Assembly (NCBI RefSeq): GCF_016718685.1
Contig: NZ_JADKCX010000027.1
Coordinates: 1-40,244 of the forward strand
From: Haliscomenobacter sp.
GTDB lineage: Bacteria; Bacteroidota; Bacteroidia; Chitinophagales; Saprospiraceae
DNA length: 40,244 nt
Reading direction: 5' to 3'
Part shown: piece after piece, positions 7,493 through 18,169 of the stretch
How positions within the stretch are numbered: position 1 is the first letter of the stretch
Layout of the letters: the number at the start of each line of letters is the position of its first letter
Position numbers and translations under genes: made by a program
Notes under the pieces: model-generated
Told to the model about the DNA's origin: nothing
Databases searched by the model: none
What the model saw: the letters and a program-made list of their open reading frames with translations, nothing else

Positions 7493-9961
7493 ATGCAACA
7501 AACATTCCTTTTTGGTTTACTCCTGGTAAGCACTTGGGCTTTTTCCCAGGAAAAACAAGGTTTAAAACTTTGGTACAATCAAACTTCGGGCACAAAATGG
7601 GAAAATGCCCTCCCCATTGGCAATGGTCGCCTGGGGGCGATGGTCTACGGCAATGTAGACAAAGAAACCATTCAGCTCAACGAACACACGGTTTGGAGCG
7701 GCAGCCCCAACCGCAACGACAACCCTGCGGCTTTGGATTCACTGGCCGAAATCAGAAAACTGATTTTTGAGGGAAAACACAAAGAAGCCGAAAGACTGGC
7801 CAATCGGGTCATCATCACCAAGAAGTCGCATGGGCAAATGTTCCAGCCGGTTGGTAGCCTCCACCTCTCCTTTGTTGGCCATGAAAACTATTCCAATTAT
7901 TACCGCGAACTGGACATCGAAAAAGCGGTAGCCAAAACGACTTATGTGGTTGATGGGGTGACGTACACGCGTGAGGCCCTGGCTTCCTTTCCCGATCGGG
8001 TGATCGTCATGCGGCTCACCGCCAGCAAAGCCGGAAGCCTCTCTTTTTCCGCCAACTACTCCTCTCCGCAGCGCAAAAAAGTATTCGCCACCACGCCTAC
8101 CAAAGACCTGACCATCAGCGGCACCACCAGCGACCACGATGGCGTAAAGGGTATGGTGGAATTTAAAGGCATTACCCGCATCAAACTGGATGGCGGTAGC
8201 CTGAGCTCCAACGATACTTCACTTACGGTAAAAGGGGCCAATTCCGCCACCCTATTTATTTCGATCGCCACCAACTTCAACAATTACAAAGACGTCAGTG
8301 GCGACGAAGAAAAACGGGCCGCGGATTATTTGAACAAGGCTTATCCCAAAACATATGCGGTGATCCTGGCTGGCCACATTGCGGCCTACCAAAAATACTT
8401 CAAGCGAGTCAAACTGGATTTGGGCACTACTCCAGCCGCCAATTTGCCAACGGACGAACGCCTCAAAAACTTCAGCAATACCAATGACCCCCATATGGTC
8501 AGTTTGTATTACCAATTTGGGCGGTATTTGTTGATTTCTTCCTCCCAACCCGGCGGCCAGCCCGCCAACCTGCAAGGCATCTGGAACAATCGCCTCAATC
8601 CACCCTGGGACAGCAAGTACACCATCAACATCAACACCGAGATGAACTACTGGCCCGCCGAGCGCACCAATCTCGCCGAGCTGCACCGACCACTCCTGGA
8701 GATGGTCAAAGAACTCTCGATCACCGGGCAGGAAACCGCCAGAACCATGTACGGCACCCGCGGCTGGATGGCCCACCACAACACCGACATCTGGCGCATG
8801 AATGGCGCGATCGACGGGGCGTTTTGGGGCATGTGGACCGCAGGAGGGGCCTGGCTCACCCAGCACCTGTGGGAGCATTACCTCTACAATGGCGATAAAA
8901 CGTATTTGGCCAGCGTATACCCTGCGCTCAAAGGAGCGGCCTTGTTTTATGTTGATTTTTTGATCGAACACCCCCAGTACAAATGGTTGGTCGTCAGCCC
9001 CGGCAACTCCCCCGAAAATGCGCCCAAAGCGCACGGTGGCTCTTCCCTGGATGCGGGCACGACGATGGACAACCAGATTGTCTACGACGTTTTTAGCTCG
9101 ACCATTCGCACGGCTCAGCTGTTGGGCAAAGATGCTGCCTTTGTCGACACCTTGAAACAATTGCGCAGCCGCCTGGCCCCCATGCACATTGGCCAACACA
9201 ACCAGTTGCAGGAATGGCTGGACGATGTGGATGCCCCCGATGACCATCACCGCCACGTGTCTCATTTGTATGGTTTGTTTCCCTCCAACCAGATTTCTCC
9301 TTACCGCACGCCTGAGCTCTTCGCGGCTTCCCGCAATACCTTGCTGCAACGCGGTGATGTATCCACGGGTTGGAGCATGGGCTGGAAGGTGAACTGGTGG
9401 GCCAAATTGCAGGATGGGAACCATGCCTACAAATTGATCCAAAACCAGTTGACGCCACTGGGGGTAAATCCCGATGGTGGTGGCACCTACAACAACCTCT
9501 TCGATGCGCACCCTCCTTTCCAAATTGACGGCAATTTTGGCTGTACCTCGGGCATCACCGAAATGTTGCTGCAAAGTTCCGATGCGGCCCTTCATGTATT
9601 GCCCGCGCTACCCGATGTATGGCCCAATGGCAGCATTACCGGGCTGCGGGCCTGGGGTGGTTTTGAGGTGGTAGACTTACAATGGAAGGATGGCAAGGTG
9701 GTAAAACTGGTGGTAAAATCTACTCTGGGCGGCAACCTGCGCTTGCGGGTACCCAATGCCTTGAAGTTGAGCACTCGAGCGAGTTTGAAAGTGGCTACGG
9801 GTAAAAATCCCAACCCTTTTTATCAAACTGAAGAAACGCCTGCGCCGATTGTTTCTGAGAAGGCAACGATAAAGCCATTGGAGCTGAAAGCAACAATGTT
9901 GTATGATGTGGCTACGCAGAAGGGAGTGGTTTATACTTTTATTGGGCACGAATTAATGTAA
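7493..9961 (+). CDS. GH95 alpha-L-fucosidase / alpha-L-galactosidase, secreted
   Basis: This is an 822-residue GH95 enzyme with a signal peptide ending near WAFSQE (about residue 20). After the leader comes the family N-terminal domain (PIGNGRLGAMVYG, LNEHTVWSG) and the (alpha/alpha)6 catalytic domain. The two catalytic-site Asn are in TININTEMNYWP (Asn379 and Asn381), the acid Glu is in NSPENAP (Glu508), and the Asp is in QIDGNFG (Asp679), the set known from bifidobacterial AfcA. GH95 enzymes invert and remove terminal alpha-1,2-L-fucose or, in some Bacteroides xylan loci, alpha-L-galactose. The frame is open to 7454, but only the ATG at 7493 gives a proper signal peptide. It is the first hydrolase of the operon. 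Confidence 0.93.
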   Translation: MQQTFLFGLLLVSTWAFSQEKQGLKLWYNQTSGTKWENALPIGNGRLGAMVYGNVDKETIQLNEHTVWSGSPNRNDNPAALDSLAEIRKLIFEGKHKEAERLANRVIITKKSHGQMFQPVGSLHLSFVGHENYSNYYRELDIEKAVAKTTYVVDGVTYTREALASFPDRVIVMRLTASKAGSLSFSANYSSPQRKKVFATTPTKDLTISGTTSDHDGVKGMVEFKGITRIKLDGGSLSSNDTSLTVKGANSATLFISIATNFNNYKDVSGDEEKRAADYLNKAYPKTYAVILAGHIAAYQKYFKRVKLDLGTTPAANLPTDERLKNFSNTNDPHMVSLYYQFGRYLLISSSQPGGQPANLQGIWNNRLNPPWDSKYTININTEMNYWPAERTNLAELHRPLLEMVKELSITGQETARTMYGTRGWMAHHNTDIWRMNGAIDGAFWGMWTAGGAWLTQHLWEHYLYNGDKTYLASVYPALKGAALFYVDFLIEHPQYKWLVVSPGNSPENAPKAHGGSSLDAGTTMDNQIVYDVFSSTIRTAQLLGKDAAFVDTLKQLRSRLAPMHIGQHNQLQEWLDDVDAPDDHHRHVSHLYGLFPSNQISPYRTPELFAASRNTLLQRGDVSTGWSMGWKVNWWAKLQDGNHAYKLIQNQLTPLGVNPDGGGTYNNLFDAHPPFQIDGNFGCTSGITEMLLQSSDAALHVLPALPDVWPNGSITGLRAWGGFEVVDLQWKDGKVVKLVVKSTLGGNLRLRVPNALKLSTRASLKVATGKNPNPFYQTEETPAPIVSEKATIKPLELKATMLYDVATQKGVVYTFIGHELM

Positions 9962-9969
9962 TCGCAGAA

Positions 9970-10061
9970 GCCACTACGTGGGCGCTTTTTCGTTTTGAGC
10001 ACTGGGGCGGGCTCTGTGCTAAGTAAAAAGGATCAAAAGAAAGGAGGTACCACGCAGTGGC
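9970..10061. repeat. Short inverted repeat between GH95 and GH43
   Basis: GCCACTACGTGG at 9970-9981 pairs with CCACGCAGTGGC at 10050-10061 (11 of 12 bases), with a loop of about 68 bp containing a T-rich run. It could form a weak attenuating hairpin in the 142-bp gap. No other signal was seen there. Confidence 0.35.
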
Positions 10062-10103
10062 AAAATATGTTCAACATTTCATCAAACTTTAAAAAACGCA
10101 ACC

Positions 10104-11771
10104 ATGCATAAATTATATCAAACCATCCTCATTGTGCTCTTCGCCAGCCAAATTGGCCTGGCTCAAATCACCATCCCCAACCCCATCCTGACCGGGTTTT
10201 ATCCCGATCCCAGCGTCACGCAGGTGGGCAAGGATTATTACCTCGTCCATTCCACTTTTTCCTACTTCCCCGGCATCCCGGTGTTTCACAGCAAGGACTT
10301 GAAAAACTGGAAACAAATCGGCAATGTCATCCACCGCAATTCCCAGATGGATTTTATGGGGGAACGTTTGACTCGCGGCTTGTTTGCCCCGTCCATCAGT
10401 TACCACAAGGGCACTTTTTACGTGGTCTGCACCGACATTGACCACGATGGAAATTTTGTGGTAACCGCCAAAAATCCCGCCGGTCCCTGGAGCGACCCGG
10501 TGAAGATTCCGCAGGTGCGCGGCATTGACCCATCCATTTATTTCGACGATGACGACAAGGCCTACATCGTGTACAACAGCGATGCACCCGACCGCAAACC
10601 CTTATACTCAGGCCACCGCACGGTCAGAATGCAGGAATTTGACCCCGTTGCACTGAAGGTATTTGGTGAAGAAAAACAACTGATCAATGGCGGTGTCGAC
10701 ATCACCAAAAAACCTGTCTGGATTGAAGCACCACACTTTTTGAAAAAGAATGGCTGGTATTATTTGTACGCGGCAGAGGGCGGCACTTCGGTCAATCACT
10801 CGGAGGTAGTTTTGCGCAGCAAATCGATCTGGGGGCCTTTTGTGCCTTACGAGCAGAACCCGATTTTGACCCAACGCGATTTACCCGCCGACCGCAAAGA
10901 CCCGGTTACTTCCGCTGGACACGCTCAGTTTGTAGAAGGTCCCGATGGCAAAACCTACGCCATCTTTTTGGCGGTAAGACCTTATGAGGGCGACTATTAC
11001 AACACTGGCCGGGAAACTTTCATCGCCCCCGTGGAATGGAAAAACGATTGGCCCATCATCAATCCCGACCACAAGGAAATCCAATACTCCTACACCGCCA
11101 AGTACAAAGAGGTCAAGCAAAAAGGGGCCTTGCCACAAGCGGGCAATTTTCAATACACCCTGACTTTTGAAAAAAACCTCGACCCTGCCCTGCTGTTCAT
11201 GCGCAAAATAGACAGCAGCTCTTTTTCCTTGTCCAAAAAGCAGGGACTCACGCTGAAGCTGAAGCCTGAGACGGTCATGGATTTCAGCAATCCTTCTTTC
11301 ATCGGCAAACGCCAGCAACACCTGTACAGCACGGCGGAAACGGCTTTGAGCTTCAGCCCCACTGCGGAACATGAAAAAGCAGGGTTGGTGATTCTCCAGG
11401 ATGAAAGACATTTTTACTACTTGTGCAAATCCCAGTCGCAGGGCAAAGCGGTCATTCAGTTGTATCAAAGTATGACCAAGGAAAAATCCATGGAATTGCT
11501 TGCTGAAATGCCGGTAAAAGCCTCAGCAAAATCAGTGGGCTTGCGCATCAGCTCGGCGGGCGACACCTACAGTTTTTACTGTTCGGAGGATTTCAAAACC
11601 TGGAAGCCGCTGAAAGAAAAAGTAGACGCCAAATTCCTCAGCACCAAAGCGGCAGGAAGTTTTATCGGCTGTTTGTATGGGATGTATGCCACTTCTTCGG
11701 GGCAAAGCAGCAGCAATTCGGCTTCTTTCAAATACTTGAAATACGGGGGAAATGACCCCATGTTCAAATAA
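10104..11771 (+). CDS. GH43 beta-xylosidase / alpha-L-arabinofuranosidase, secreted
   Basis: This is a 555-residue GH43 enzyme with a leader ending at GLAQ (residue 21). The five-bladed propeller has the general base Asp35 in YPDPSV, the pKa-modulating Asp142 in GIDPSIYF and the general acid Glu208 in WIEAPH. The C-terminal 200 residues look like the XynB-type beta-sandwich that covers the active site in beta-xylosidases. The enzyme inverts and releases xylose or arabinose from non-reducing ends. It is followed after 7 bp by GH127, so the two are probably cotranslated. The subfamily cannot be set by eye. Confidence 0.9.
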   Translation: MHKLYQTILIVLFASQIGLAQITIPNPILTGFYPDPSVTQVGKDYYLVHSTFSYFPGIPVFHSKDLKNWKQIGNVIHRNSQMDFMGERLTRGLFAPSISYHKGTFYVVCTDIDHDGNFVVTAKNPAGPWSDPVKIPQVRGIDPSIYFDDDDKAYIVYNSDAPDRKPLYSGHRTVRMQEFDPVALKVFGEEKQLINGGVDITKKPVWIEAPHFLKKNGWYYLYAAEGGTSVNHSEVVLRSKSIWGPFVPYEQNPILTQRDLPADRKDPVTSAGHAQFVEGPDGKTYAIFLAVRPYEGDYYNTGRETFIAPVEWKNDWPIINPDHKEIQYSYTAKYKEVKQKGALPQAGNFQYTLTFEKNLDPALLFMRKIDSSSFSLSKKQGLTLKLKPETVMDFSNPSFIGKRQQHLYSTAETALSFSPTAEHEKAGLVILQDERHFYYLCKSQSQGKAVIQLYQSMTKEKSMELLAEMPVKASAKSVGLRISSAGDTYSFYCSEDFKTWKPLKEKVDAKFLSTKAAGSFIGCLYGMYATSSGQSSSNSASFKYLKYGGNDPMFK

Positions 11772-11778
11772 TCGCACC

Positions 11779-14161
11779 ATGAGAATAGCATTGCTCATCG
11801 TCAGTATTATTAACCTCCTGGGCATTTGCAGCACCAATGCCCAGGATCGACTTTATTCCAACTCCTTTTCGCTTGCTGAGGTGAGTTTACTCGATGGGCC
11901 CTTCAAACACGCCCGGGATCTCAACATTCAAACCCTGCTGCAATACGATGTAGACCGTTTGTTGAATCCCTACCGCAAGGAAGCCGGACTGCCCGAAAAA
12001 GCGGCAAGTTATCCCAATTGGGATGGGCTGGATGGGCACGTTGGTGGGCACTACCTATCGGCCATGGCCATGAACGCAGAGACAGGGAATGCCGAGTGTA
12101 AAAAGCGCCTGGAGTACATGCTCAGCGAGCTCAAAGCCTGTCAGGAAGCTCATGCCCTCAGGCATCCGGCCTGGGGAATTGGGTACCTCGGTGGGGTTCC
12201 CAAAAGTGCGGAAATCTGGTCGACCTTCAAAAACGGCGACTTTAAAGCCTTACGCGCTGCCTGGGTACCCTGGTACAATGTGCATAAGTTGTATTCGGGT
12301 TTGCGCGACGCCTGGTTGTACACTGGTCATGAAACGGCCAAAACGCTGTTTTTAAATTTTTGCGACTGGGGAATCGCCATTACTGCCAATTTGAGTGAGG
12401 CGCAAATGCAATCCATGTTGGACATTGAGCATGGGGGCATGAACGAGGTTTTTGCCGATGCCTACCAAATGACTGGGGACGAAAAATACCTAAAGGCAGC
12501 AAAACGCTTTTCCCACCAGGCCTTGCTCGATCCAATGTCGATGGGCAAAGACAACCTGGACAACAAACACGCCAATACCCAGGTGCCTAAAGCGGTGGGT
12601 TTCCAACGCATCGCGGAACTGAGCAAGGAAGAAAAATACGCCAAGGCAGGCCACTTTTTTTGGGAAACCGTTACCAGCAAGCGTAGCCTGGCCCTGGGTG
12701 GCAACAGTCGTCGGGAGTTTTTCCCTAGTGTCGCGGCTGGCCACGACTTTGTCCACGATGTGGAAGGCCCCGAATCTTGCAATTCCTACAACATGCTCAA
12801 GCTGACCGAGGAGTTGTTCCGAGCCAATCCATCCGCCCGTTACATGGACTATTACGAAAGAACCTTGTACAACCACATCCTTTCTACCCAACACCCCGAA
12901 CATGGGGGTTATGTCTATTTCACCCCGGCTCGCCCGCGGCATTACCGCGTTTATTCCGCGCCCAATCAAGGGATGTGGTGTTGTGTAGGCAGTGGCATGG
13001 AAAACCACGGGAAATACAATCAGCTGATTTACACGCAGCAAAAAGATTCCTTGTTCTTGAATTTATTCATTGCCTCGGCACTGAATTGGCGGGCAAAAGG
13101 AATTGTGCTCCAACAGCAGACCAATTTTCCGGAGGAAGAACAAACGAAATTGACCATCACGGAAGGCCGTGCCCGATTTACCTTGATGATCCGCTATCCT
13201 TCCTGGGTGCAGGCTGGCGCCTTACAAATCAGGGTCAACAACAAGCCCATCGCTTACACCACCTTCAGCTTCTGGCTATGTTGCAGTTAATCGGTCCTGG
13301 AAAAAAGGGGATGTTGTACAAATTGTGCTGCCCATGCGCAATACCCTTGAGCACCTGACAAATGCACCAGAATACGTTGCCTTGCTGCACGGCCCCATTC
13401 TACTGGGGGCAAAAACCGGGACCGAAGGATTAAAAGGTTTGATTGCGGACGATAGCCGTTGGGGGCATATTGCCAGCGGGGAAAGGCTGCCCATCGACCA
13501 AGCGCCCATCATTATTGAAGACGACTTGGATAAAATCGGTACCAAATTGGTGCCCATCAAAGGGAAACCGCTCAGCTTTACTGCGCCAAATTTGAAAATG
13601 GTCAACTCCAGCAATTTGGTCCTGGAGCCATTTTACCGCATCCACGATGCCCGCTACATGATGTATTGGATGGCCTTGACGGGTACAAAATACCAATCCT
13701 ACCTCGATTCGATTGCTGGGCTTGAAAAAGAAAAACTGGCCTTGCAAAAACGTACCCTTGATTTTGTAGCCCCCGGTGAGCAACAACCGGAAGTAGATCA
13801 CGCCCTGCAAAGTGAGCAATCGCGCAAGGGCTCGTTTATGGATGAATTTTGGCGCGACGCCAACAATGGTGGGTATTTCAGTTATCAAATGGCCACCAAT
13901 GGCGAAACCAACTTGAGCCTGCGGGTACGCTACTGGGGTGCCGAATGGGGCAACCGGAAATTCGACATCTACATCGATGAGGAAAAGTTGATCAGCGAAA
14001 ACAATACGGGGCGATGGCATCAGTCGCAATTCCAGGACATTGACTATGCGATTCCAGCTTCGATGCTGCAAGGAAAAACCCGGATCAGGGTGAAATTTCA
14101 GGCCCAAGCACAAAATACTGCGGGGGCGGTTTATTACCTCCGCTTGCTGCGCAAAAACTAA
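11779..14161 (+). pseudogene. GH127/GH146 beta-L-arabinofuranosidase, split by one frameshift
   Basis: Two adjoining frames together encode one protein of about 794 residues, the normal family length. The leader ends near STNAQ. The (alpha/alpha)6 domain carries the zinc-site Glu332 and Cys334 in GPESCNSY and the Cys401-Cys402 pair in MWCCVG; one of these Cys is the nucleophile in the family prototype HypBA1. The first frame stops at 13288-13290, but the true sequence (ASGYVAVNRSWKKGD) continues in the +1 frame from about 13268, so one base is extra or two are missing near 13264-13268. The C-terminal domain after the shift is intact. The enzyme removes beta-L-arabinofuranose. Whether the shift is real or a sequencing error is open. 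Confidence 0.8.
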
Positions 14162-14304
14162 AGGGGAATTGTACCCACTTAAACTATAAACGACACTGCC
14201 CAAAAAAACAAAGGCAGTCTACTGGGGGAATACGTTTCTGTTCTTCTAAACGAAGAGGTAATTCTACATTTACTTGTTACGCAGCTCGCTGCCTTTTGAT
14301 ACCA

Positions 14305-14556
14305 AGCACGACGAACACGACGTTTTCGCTACGCTTATCTGAGGCCAGCTCTTTTTCAAAGCGACAGGATGGCAAAAGGATAAAACGGATGGAACGGATA
14401 AAACGGATTTTTATTCCGCCTGCGGCGGATAAGGACGAGCCGAAGGCGAGTCAAAGTCCGTTCCTATCCGTTTAGTCCGTTTTATCCGTTTTCCAATCAA
14501 TGCCGCTCTACGCCGAAGGCGTAAAGCACGCAAAACGTCGTGCCCGGGTCGTCGGT
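14305..14556. repeat. Nested long inverted repeat (MITE-like) between GH127 and GH43
   Basis: The 436-bp gap holds a nested palindrome. The outer arms are at 14305-14335 and 14521-14556 and share ACGACGTTTT against AAAACGTCGT. The inner arms at 14374-14410 and 14456-14493 are built from repeated ACGGATAAAACGGAT units and their complement. A central GC hairpin (CCGCCTGCGGCGG) is at 14417-14429. No ORF of interest is inside. The rest of the gap shows nothing. Confidence 0.7.
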
Positions 14557-14597
14557 GAAAGGTTCTCTTTTGGCGAAGCCAAAAAATCTATTTAATC

Positions 14598-16163
14598 ATG
14601 AAGTCCTATATTTTCATCCTCTTTCTACTGGCCGCTCAGTGTTTACTGGCGCAGACCAAACCAGCCCAAAACCCCGTCATCTTTGCCGATGTACCCGACA
14701 TGGCCATGATGCGCGTAGGCGACACCTACTACATGAGCAGCACCACCATGCACATGAGTCCAGGCCTGCCGATCATGAAATCCAAAGACCTGATCAACTG
14801 GCAAATGGTCGGCTACGCCTACGATACCTTGACCACTGTGGATGCCATGACCCTCAACAATGGCAAAAGCACCTACGGCAGAGGTTCCTGGGCGAGCAGC
14901 ATTCGCTACCATCAGGGGACTTATTACGTAACCACCTTTGCCCAAACCTCGGGCAGAACCCACATCTACAGCACCAAAGACATCGAAAAAGGCCCCTGGA
15001 AAGCCAGCTCCTTCCAGCCTTCGTACCACGACCACACCTTATTTTTTGACGACGATGGCCGGGTGTACATGATTTATGGTGCGGGCAAATTGAAAATGAT
15101 TGAACTCAACGCTGACTTGTCGGGGCTGAAACCCGGTACTACGGAACAGGTCTTGATTGAAAATGCCAGCTTGCCCTCCGGTACTGGCCCTGGTTTGCCC
15201 GCCGAAGGCTCCCAACTCTTCAAGGTGAATGGCAAATACTACCTCTTCAACATCAGCTGGCCACGTGGCGGCATGCGCACCGTACTGATTCACCGGGCGG
15301 ATAAAATCAATGGGCCTTATGAGGGCAAAGTGGCGCTGCAAGATTTGGGTGTAGCACAAGGTGGATTGATCGACACGCCCGATGGGCAGTGGTACGCCTA
15401 CCTTTTCCGCGATTTTGGGGCGGTGGGGCGGATTCCCTATCTGGTTCCGGTCAAGTGGGAAGACGGCTGGCCAATCCTGGGCGTAGATGGCAAAGTACCA
15501 GAAACCTTGAACCTACCGGCCAGCACCGGGCTGATTCCAGAGCTGGTGAATTCGGATGAATTCAAACGCAAAAAAGGTGCTCCTGCCCTACCCTTAGTCT
15601 GGCAATGGAACCACAACCCGGACAACTCACTTTGGTCGCTTAAAGCCAGAAAAGGTTACCTCCGCCTGCAAACCGGGCGGATTGACACCTCTTTTACCCT
15701 GGCCAGAAACACACTAACCCAACGCACCATCGGCCCGGAATGTACAGGCACTACGGCACTGGATGTCTCCAAATTGAAAGAGGGAGATTTTGCTGGATTG
15801 TGCCTTTTGCAAAAAAACTATGGCTTGCTAGGGGTAAAAGTCAGCAATGGCCAAAGAAAAATTGTGATGATCAACGCTGGATCGGGCAAGCCCGTGGAAG
15901 CGCCAAGTATACCCTTGAGCGGGACCAAGGTCTATTTTAAAGCCGAATGCAATTTCAAGGACAAAAAGGATGTAGCCAACTTCTTCTACAGCCTGGATGG
16001 AAAATCCTGGCAGCCGATTGGTGAGCAACTGAAGATGTCGTACACTTTGCCACATTTTATGGGGTACCGCTTTGGCTTGTTCAACTACGCGACGCAGCAG
16101 GTGGGAGGGTATGCTGATTTTGATTATTTCCGCATCGAGGATCGAATTTCGAAAAAAGATTGA
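14598..16163 (+). CDS. GH43 family glycosidase, secreted
   Basis: This is a 521-residue second GH43 enzyme with a leader ending at CLLAQ. The first catalytic motif is changed to FADVPDM (Asp31 or Asp34) instead of YPDP. The second Asp is in YHDHTLFF (Asp145) and the general acid Glu203 is in AEGSQLF. A C-terminal sandwich domain follows after residue 320. The family acts on arabinose or xylose decorations of xylan and arabinan. It is less than 50% alike to the GH43 at 10104 by eye and is probably a different subfamily. It starts after a palindromic repeat and is 27 bp ahead of GH97. Confidence 0.88.
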   Translation: MKSYIFILFLLAAQCLLAQTKPAQNPVIFADVPDMAMMRVGDTYYMSSTTMHMSPGLPIMKSKDLINWQMVGYAYDTLTTVDAMTLNNGKSTYGRGSWASSIRYHQGTYYVTTFAQTSGRTHIYSTKDIEKGPWKASSFQPSYHDHTLFFDDDGRVYMIYGAGKLKMIELNADLSGLKPGTTEQVLIENASLPSGTGPGLPAEGSQLFKVNGKYYLFNISWPRGGMRTVLIHRADKINGPYEGKVALQDLGVAQGGLIDTPDGQWYAYLFRDFGAVGRIPYLVPVKWEDGWPILGVDGKVPETLNLPASTGLIPELVNSDEFKRKKGAPALPLVWQWNHNPDNSLWSLKARKGYLRLQTGRIDTSFTLARNTLTQRTIGPECTGTTALDVSKLKEGDFAGLCLLQKNYGLLGVKVSNGQRKIVMINAGSGKPVEAPSIPLSGTKVYFKAECNFKDKKDVANFFYSLDGKSWQPIGEQLKMSYTLPHFMGYRFGLFNYATQQVGGYADFDYFRIEDRISKKD

Positions 16164-16190
16164 TAGGATCAGTCAATACAAAAAACACTT

Positions 16191-18134
16191 ATGAAGTATA
16201 CATTTTACCTCTTGCTATTGTGCCTCGGCTTCAATGTAAGTCATGCACAATCAGCCAATTCAACCGTCAGCAGCCCTGACAAAACTATTGTGGTAAGCTG
16301 CAATATTCAGCAGGCGGTCTACAGCATTGCCTACAAAGGTGAAACCGTTTTGAAGGATTCCAAACTGGGTTTGATTCGAGAGGATGAAGATTTTTCAAAA
16401 AACTTGCAACTGCTGAAAGTTTCTAAACCAGCCATCGTAAAAGACAGCTATACGATGCTCAATGCCAAAAAGCAGCAGATCACTTACACGGCAACCGAAA
16501 GGACTTGGCAAACCAAAACGGCGTCGGGCAAAAAAATGAACATCGTTTTTCGGGTCTCCAACGATGGGGTTGCTTTCCGCTATGTATTCCCCGAAAAATC
16601 AAGCGAACTTAAAAAAATCACCACCGAAGCGACCAGTTTTCATTTCAACGAGGGCACACGAGCCTGGTTGCAACCCAAAACCGAAGCACAAACTGGTTTT
16701 GAACACACCAATCCTGCTTATGAGGCCCACTACATGATGGACATTGCTACGGGTACGCCCGCTCCTGGTAAAAATGGCTGGATTTATCCCGCTTTGTTCA
16801 AATACAAGAACACCTGGTTGCTGATTACCGAGGCGGCATTGGGCCGAACGTATTGTGGAACGGCCTTGCAACAAAATTCTCCAGACAATGAATACAAAAT
16901 AAACTTCCCCCAAGCGCCCGAAGTATTCACCAATGGAAAGCCAACCTTAAATCCTGAATCAACCCTGCCCTGGGAAACGCCCTGGAGAATCATTGTTGTA
17001 GGCGATTTAAAAACCATCACCGAGTCTACGTTGGGTACTGACCTGGCCTTGCCCGCCAAAAAAATGGATCTTTCTTTTATCAAGCCCGGCAAATCATCCT
17101 GGAGCTGGATTTTGAAAAAAGATGATTCAACCGTTTATCGCGTCCAGAAGAAGTACATCGATTTTGCCTCGGACATGAAATGGCAGTACTGTTTGCTGGA
17201 TGCTTATTGGGATAAATTGGTTGGATACGATTCGGTGAGGATACTGGCAGATTATGCACGAACAAAAAATGTGGGCTTGCTCCTTTGGTACAATTCTGCC
17301 GGAAGCTGGAATACGGTAAAATTCACCCCAAAAGACAAATTACTTACCCATGAAAGCCGCATGCAGGAATTCGCGCGTTTGCGGGCGATGGGGATCAAGG
17401 GATTGAAGATAGATTTTTTCTCGGGCGACGGCCAATCGATGATCGGCTATTATCAGGACATTCTGGAAGATGCCGCTACCCATCAATTGTTGATCAATTT
17501 CCATGGCGCTACTTTGCCCCGGGGCCTCCATCGAACGTACCCCAATCTGATGACTACAGAAGCCGTATATGGGTATGAAATGATCACGTTTAACCAGCGC
17601 GACGCCAATCGAGCTCCTGCTCACTCCGTCATGTGTGCCCTGGTGCGCAATGCCTTCGATCCGATGGATTTTACCCCCATGAATTTGTACAAAATCCCGA
17701 GGATCAAGCGAGCAACCACGGCAGCATTTGAGTTGGCCACTTCGGTCACCTTTTTATCGGGCATTCAACATTATGCCGAAAGCCCGGATGGGATTACCCA
17801 TGTACCCGAATTTGTAAAAGATTTTTTAAGGGGCTTGCCCAACAACTGGGAAGACGTAAAATACATCGATGCTGACCCCGGAAAATTGTATGTAGTCGCC
17901 CGGAAATCGGGCAATAAATGGTACGTGGCGGGCATCAATGGCGAAAATATCGAGAAGGAATTGACCCTGGATTTGGCTTTTTTACAAAACAAAAAAGTCG
18001 AGCTGATTGCTTCAGGAAATGACCTGACTGGCACCGAACCATCCTTTGACTTAAAGCGCTTCACTTTACCCGCCACGGGAAAAATGAACATCACTTTAAA
18101 AGGGAACGATGGTTTTGTAGCCGTATTTGAATAA
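16191..18134 (+). CDS. GH97 glycosidase, retaining alpha-galactosidase type, secreted
   Basis: This is a 647-residue protein with a signal peptide ending near SHAQS. The N-terminal beta-super-sandwich is followed by a TIM barrel. GLKIDFFSGD places an Asp (408) at the nucleophile position known from the retaining BT1871-type alpha-galactosidases, and TTEAVYGYE gives the acid/base Glu457. The inverting SusB-type alpha-glucosidases lack that Asp. Some relatives are beta-L-arabinopyranosidases, so the substrate could be terminal alpha-galactose or beta-L-arabinopyranose. Residue roles are by motif, not alignment. The gene lies in the operon between GH43 and the CE1 esterases. Confidence 0.88.
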   Translation: MKYTFYLLLLCLGFNVSHAQSANSTVSSPDKTIVVSCNIQQAVYSIAYKGETVLKDSKLGLIREDEDFSKNLQLLKVSKPAIVKDSYTMLNAKKQQITYTATERTWQTKTASGKKMNIVFRVSNDGVAFRYVFPEKSSELKKITTEATSFHFNEGTRAWLQPKTEAQTGFEHTNPAYEAHYMMDIATGTPAPGKNGWIYPALFKYKNTWLLITEAALGRTYCGTALQQNSPDNEYKINFPQAPEVFTNGKPTLNPESTLPWETPWRIIVVGDLKTITESTLGTDLALPAKKMDLSFIKPGKSSWSWILKKDDSTVYRVQKKYIDFASDMKWQYCLLDAYWDKLVGYDSVRILADYARTKNVGLLLWYNSAGSWNTVKFTPKDKLLTHESRMQEFARLRAMGIKGLKIDFFSGDGQSMIGYYQDILEDAATHQLLINFHGATLPRGLHRTYPNLMTTEAVYGYEMITFNQRDANRAPAHSVMCALVRNAFDPMDFTPMNLYKIPRIKRATTAAFELATSVTFLSGIQHYAESPDGITHVPEFVKDFLRGLPNNWEDVKYIDADPGKLYVVARKSGNKWYVAGINGENIEKELTLDLAFLQNKKVELIASGNDLTGTEPSFDLKRFTLPATGKMNITLKGNDGFVAVFE

Positions 18135-18169
18135 ATCCGGAGGAATGTTTCTCCTAAAACCTTACTACT

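Noticed and set aside
8252..9595. 447-codon open frame on the minus strand
   Set aside because: It lies fully inside the GH95 gene, which has all catalytic motifs; its product is low in recognisable structure and is an antisense shadow caused by the GC-rich codon use.
14540..15049. 169-codon plus-strand frame before and inside the second GH43 gene
   Set aside because: His/Arg/Pro-rich out-of-frame translation that starts in the palindromic repeat and overlaps the true GH43 start.
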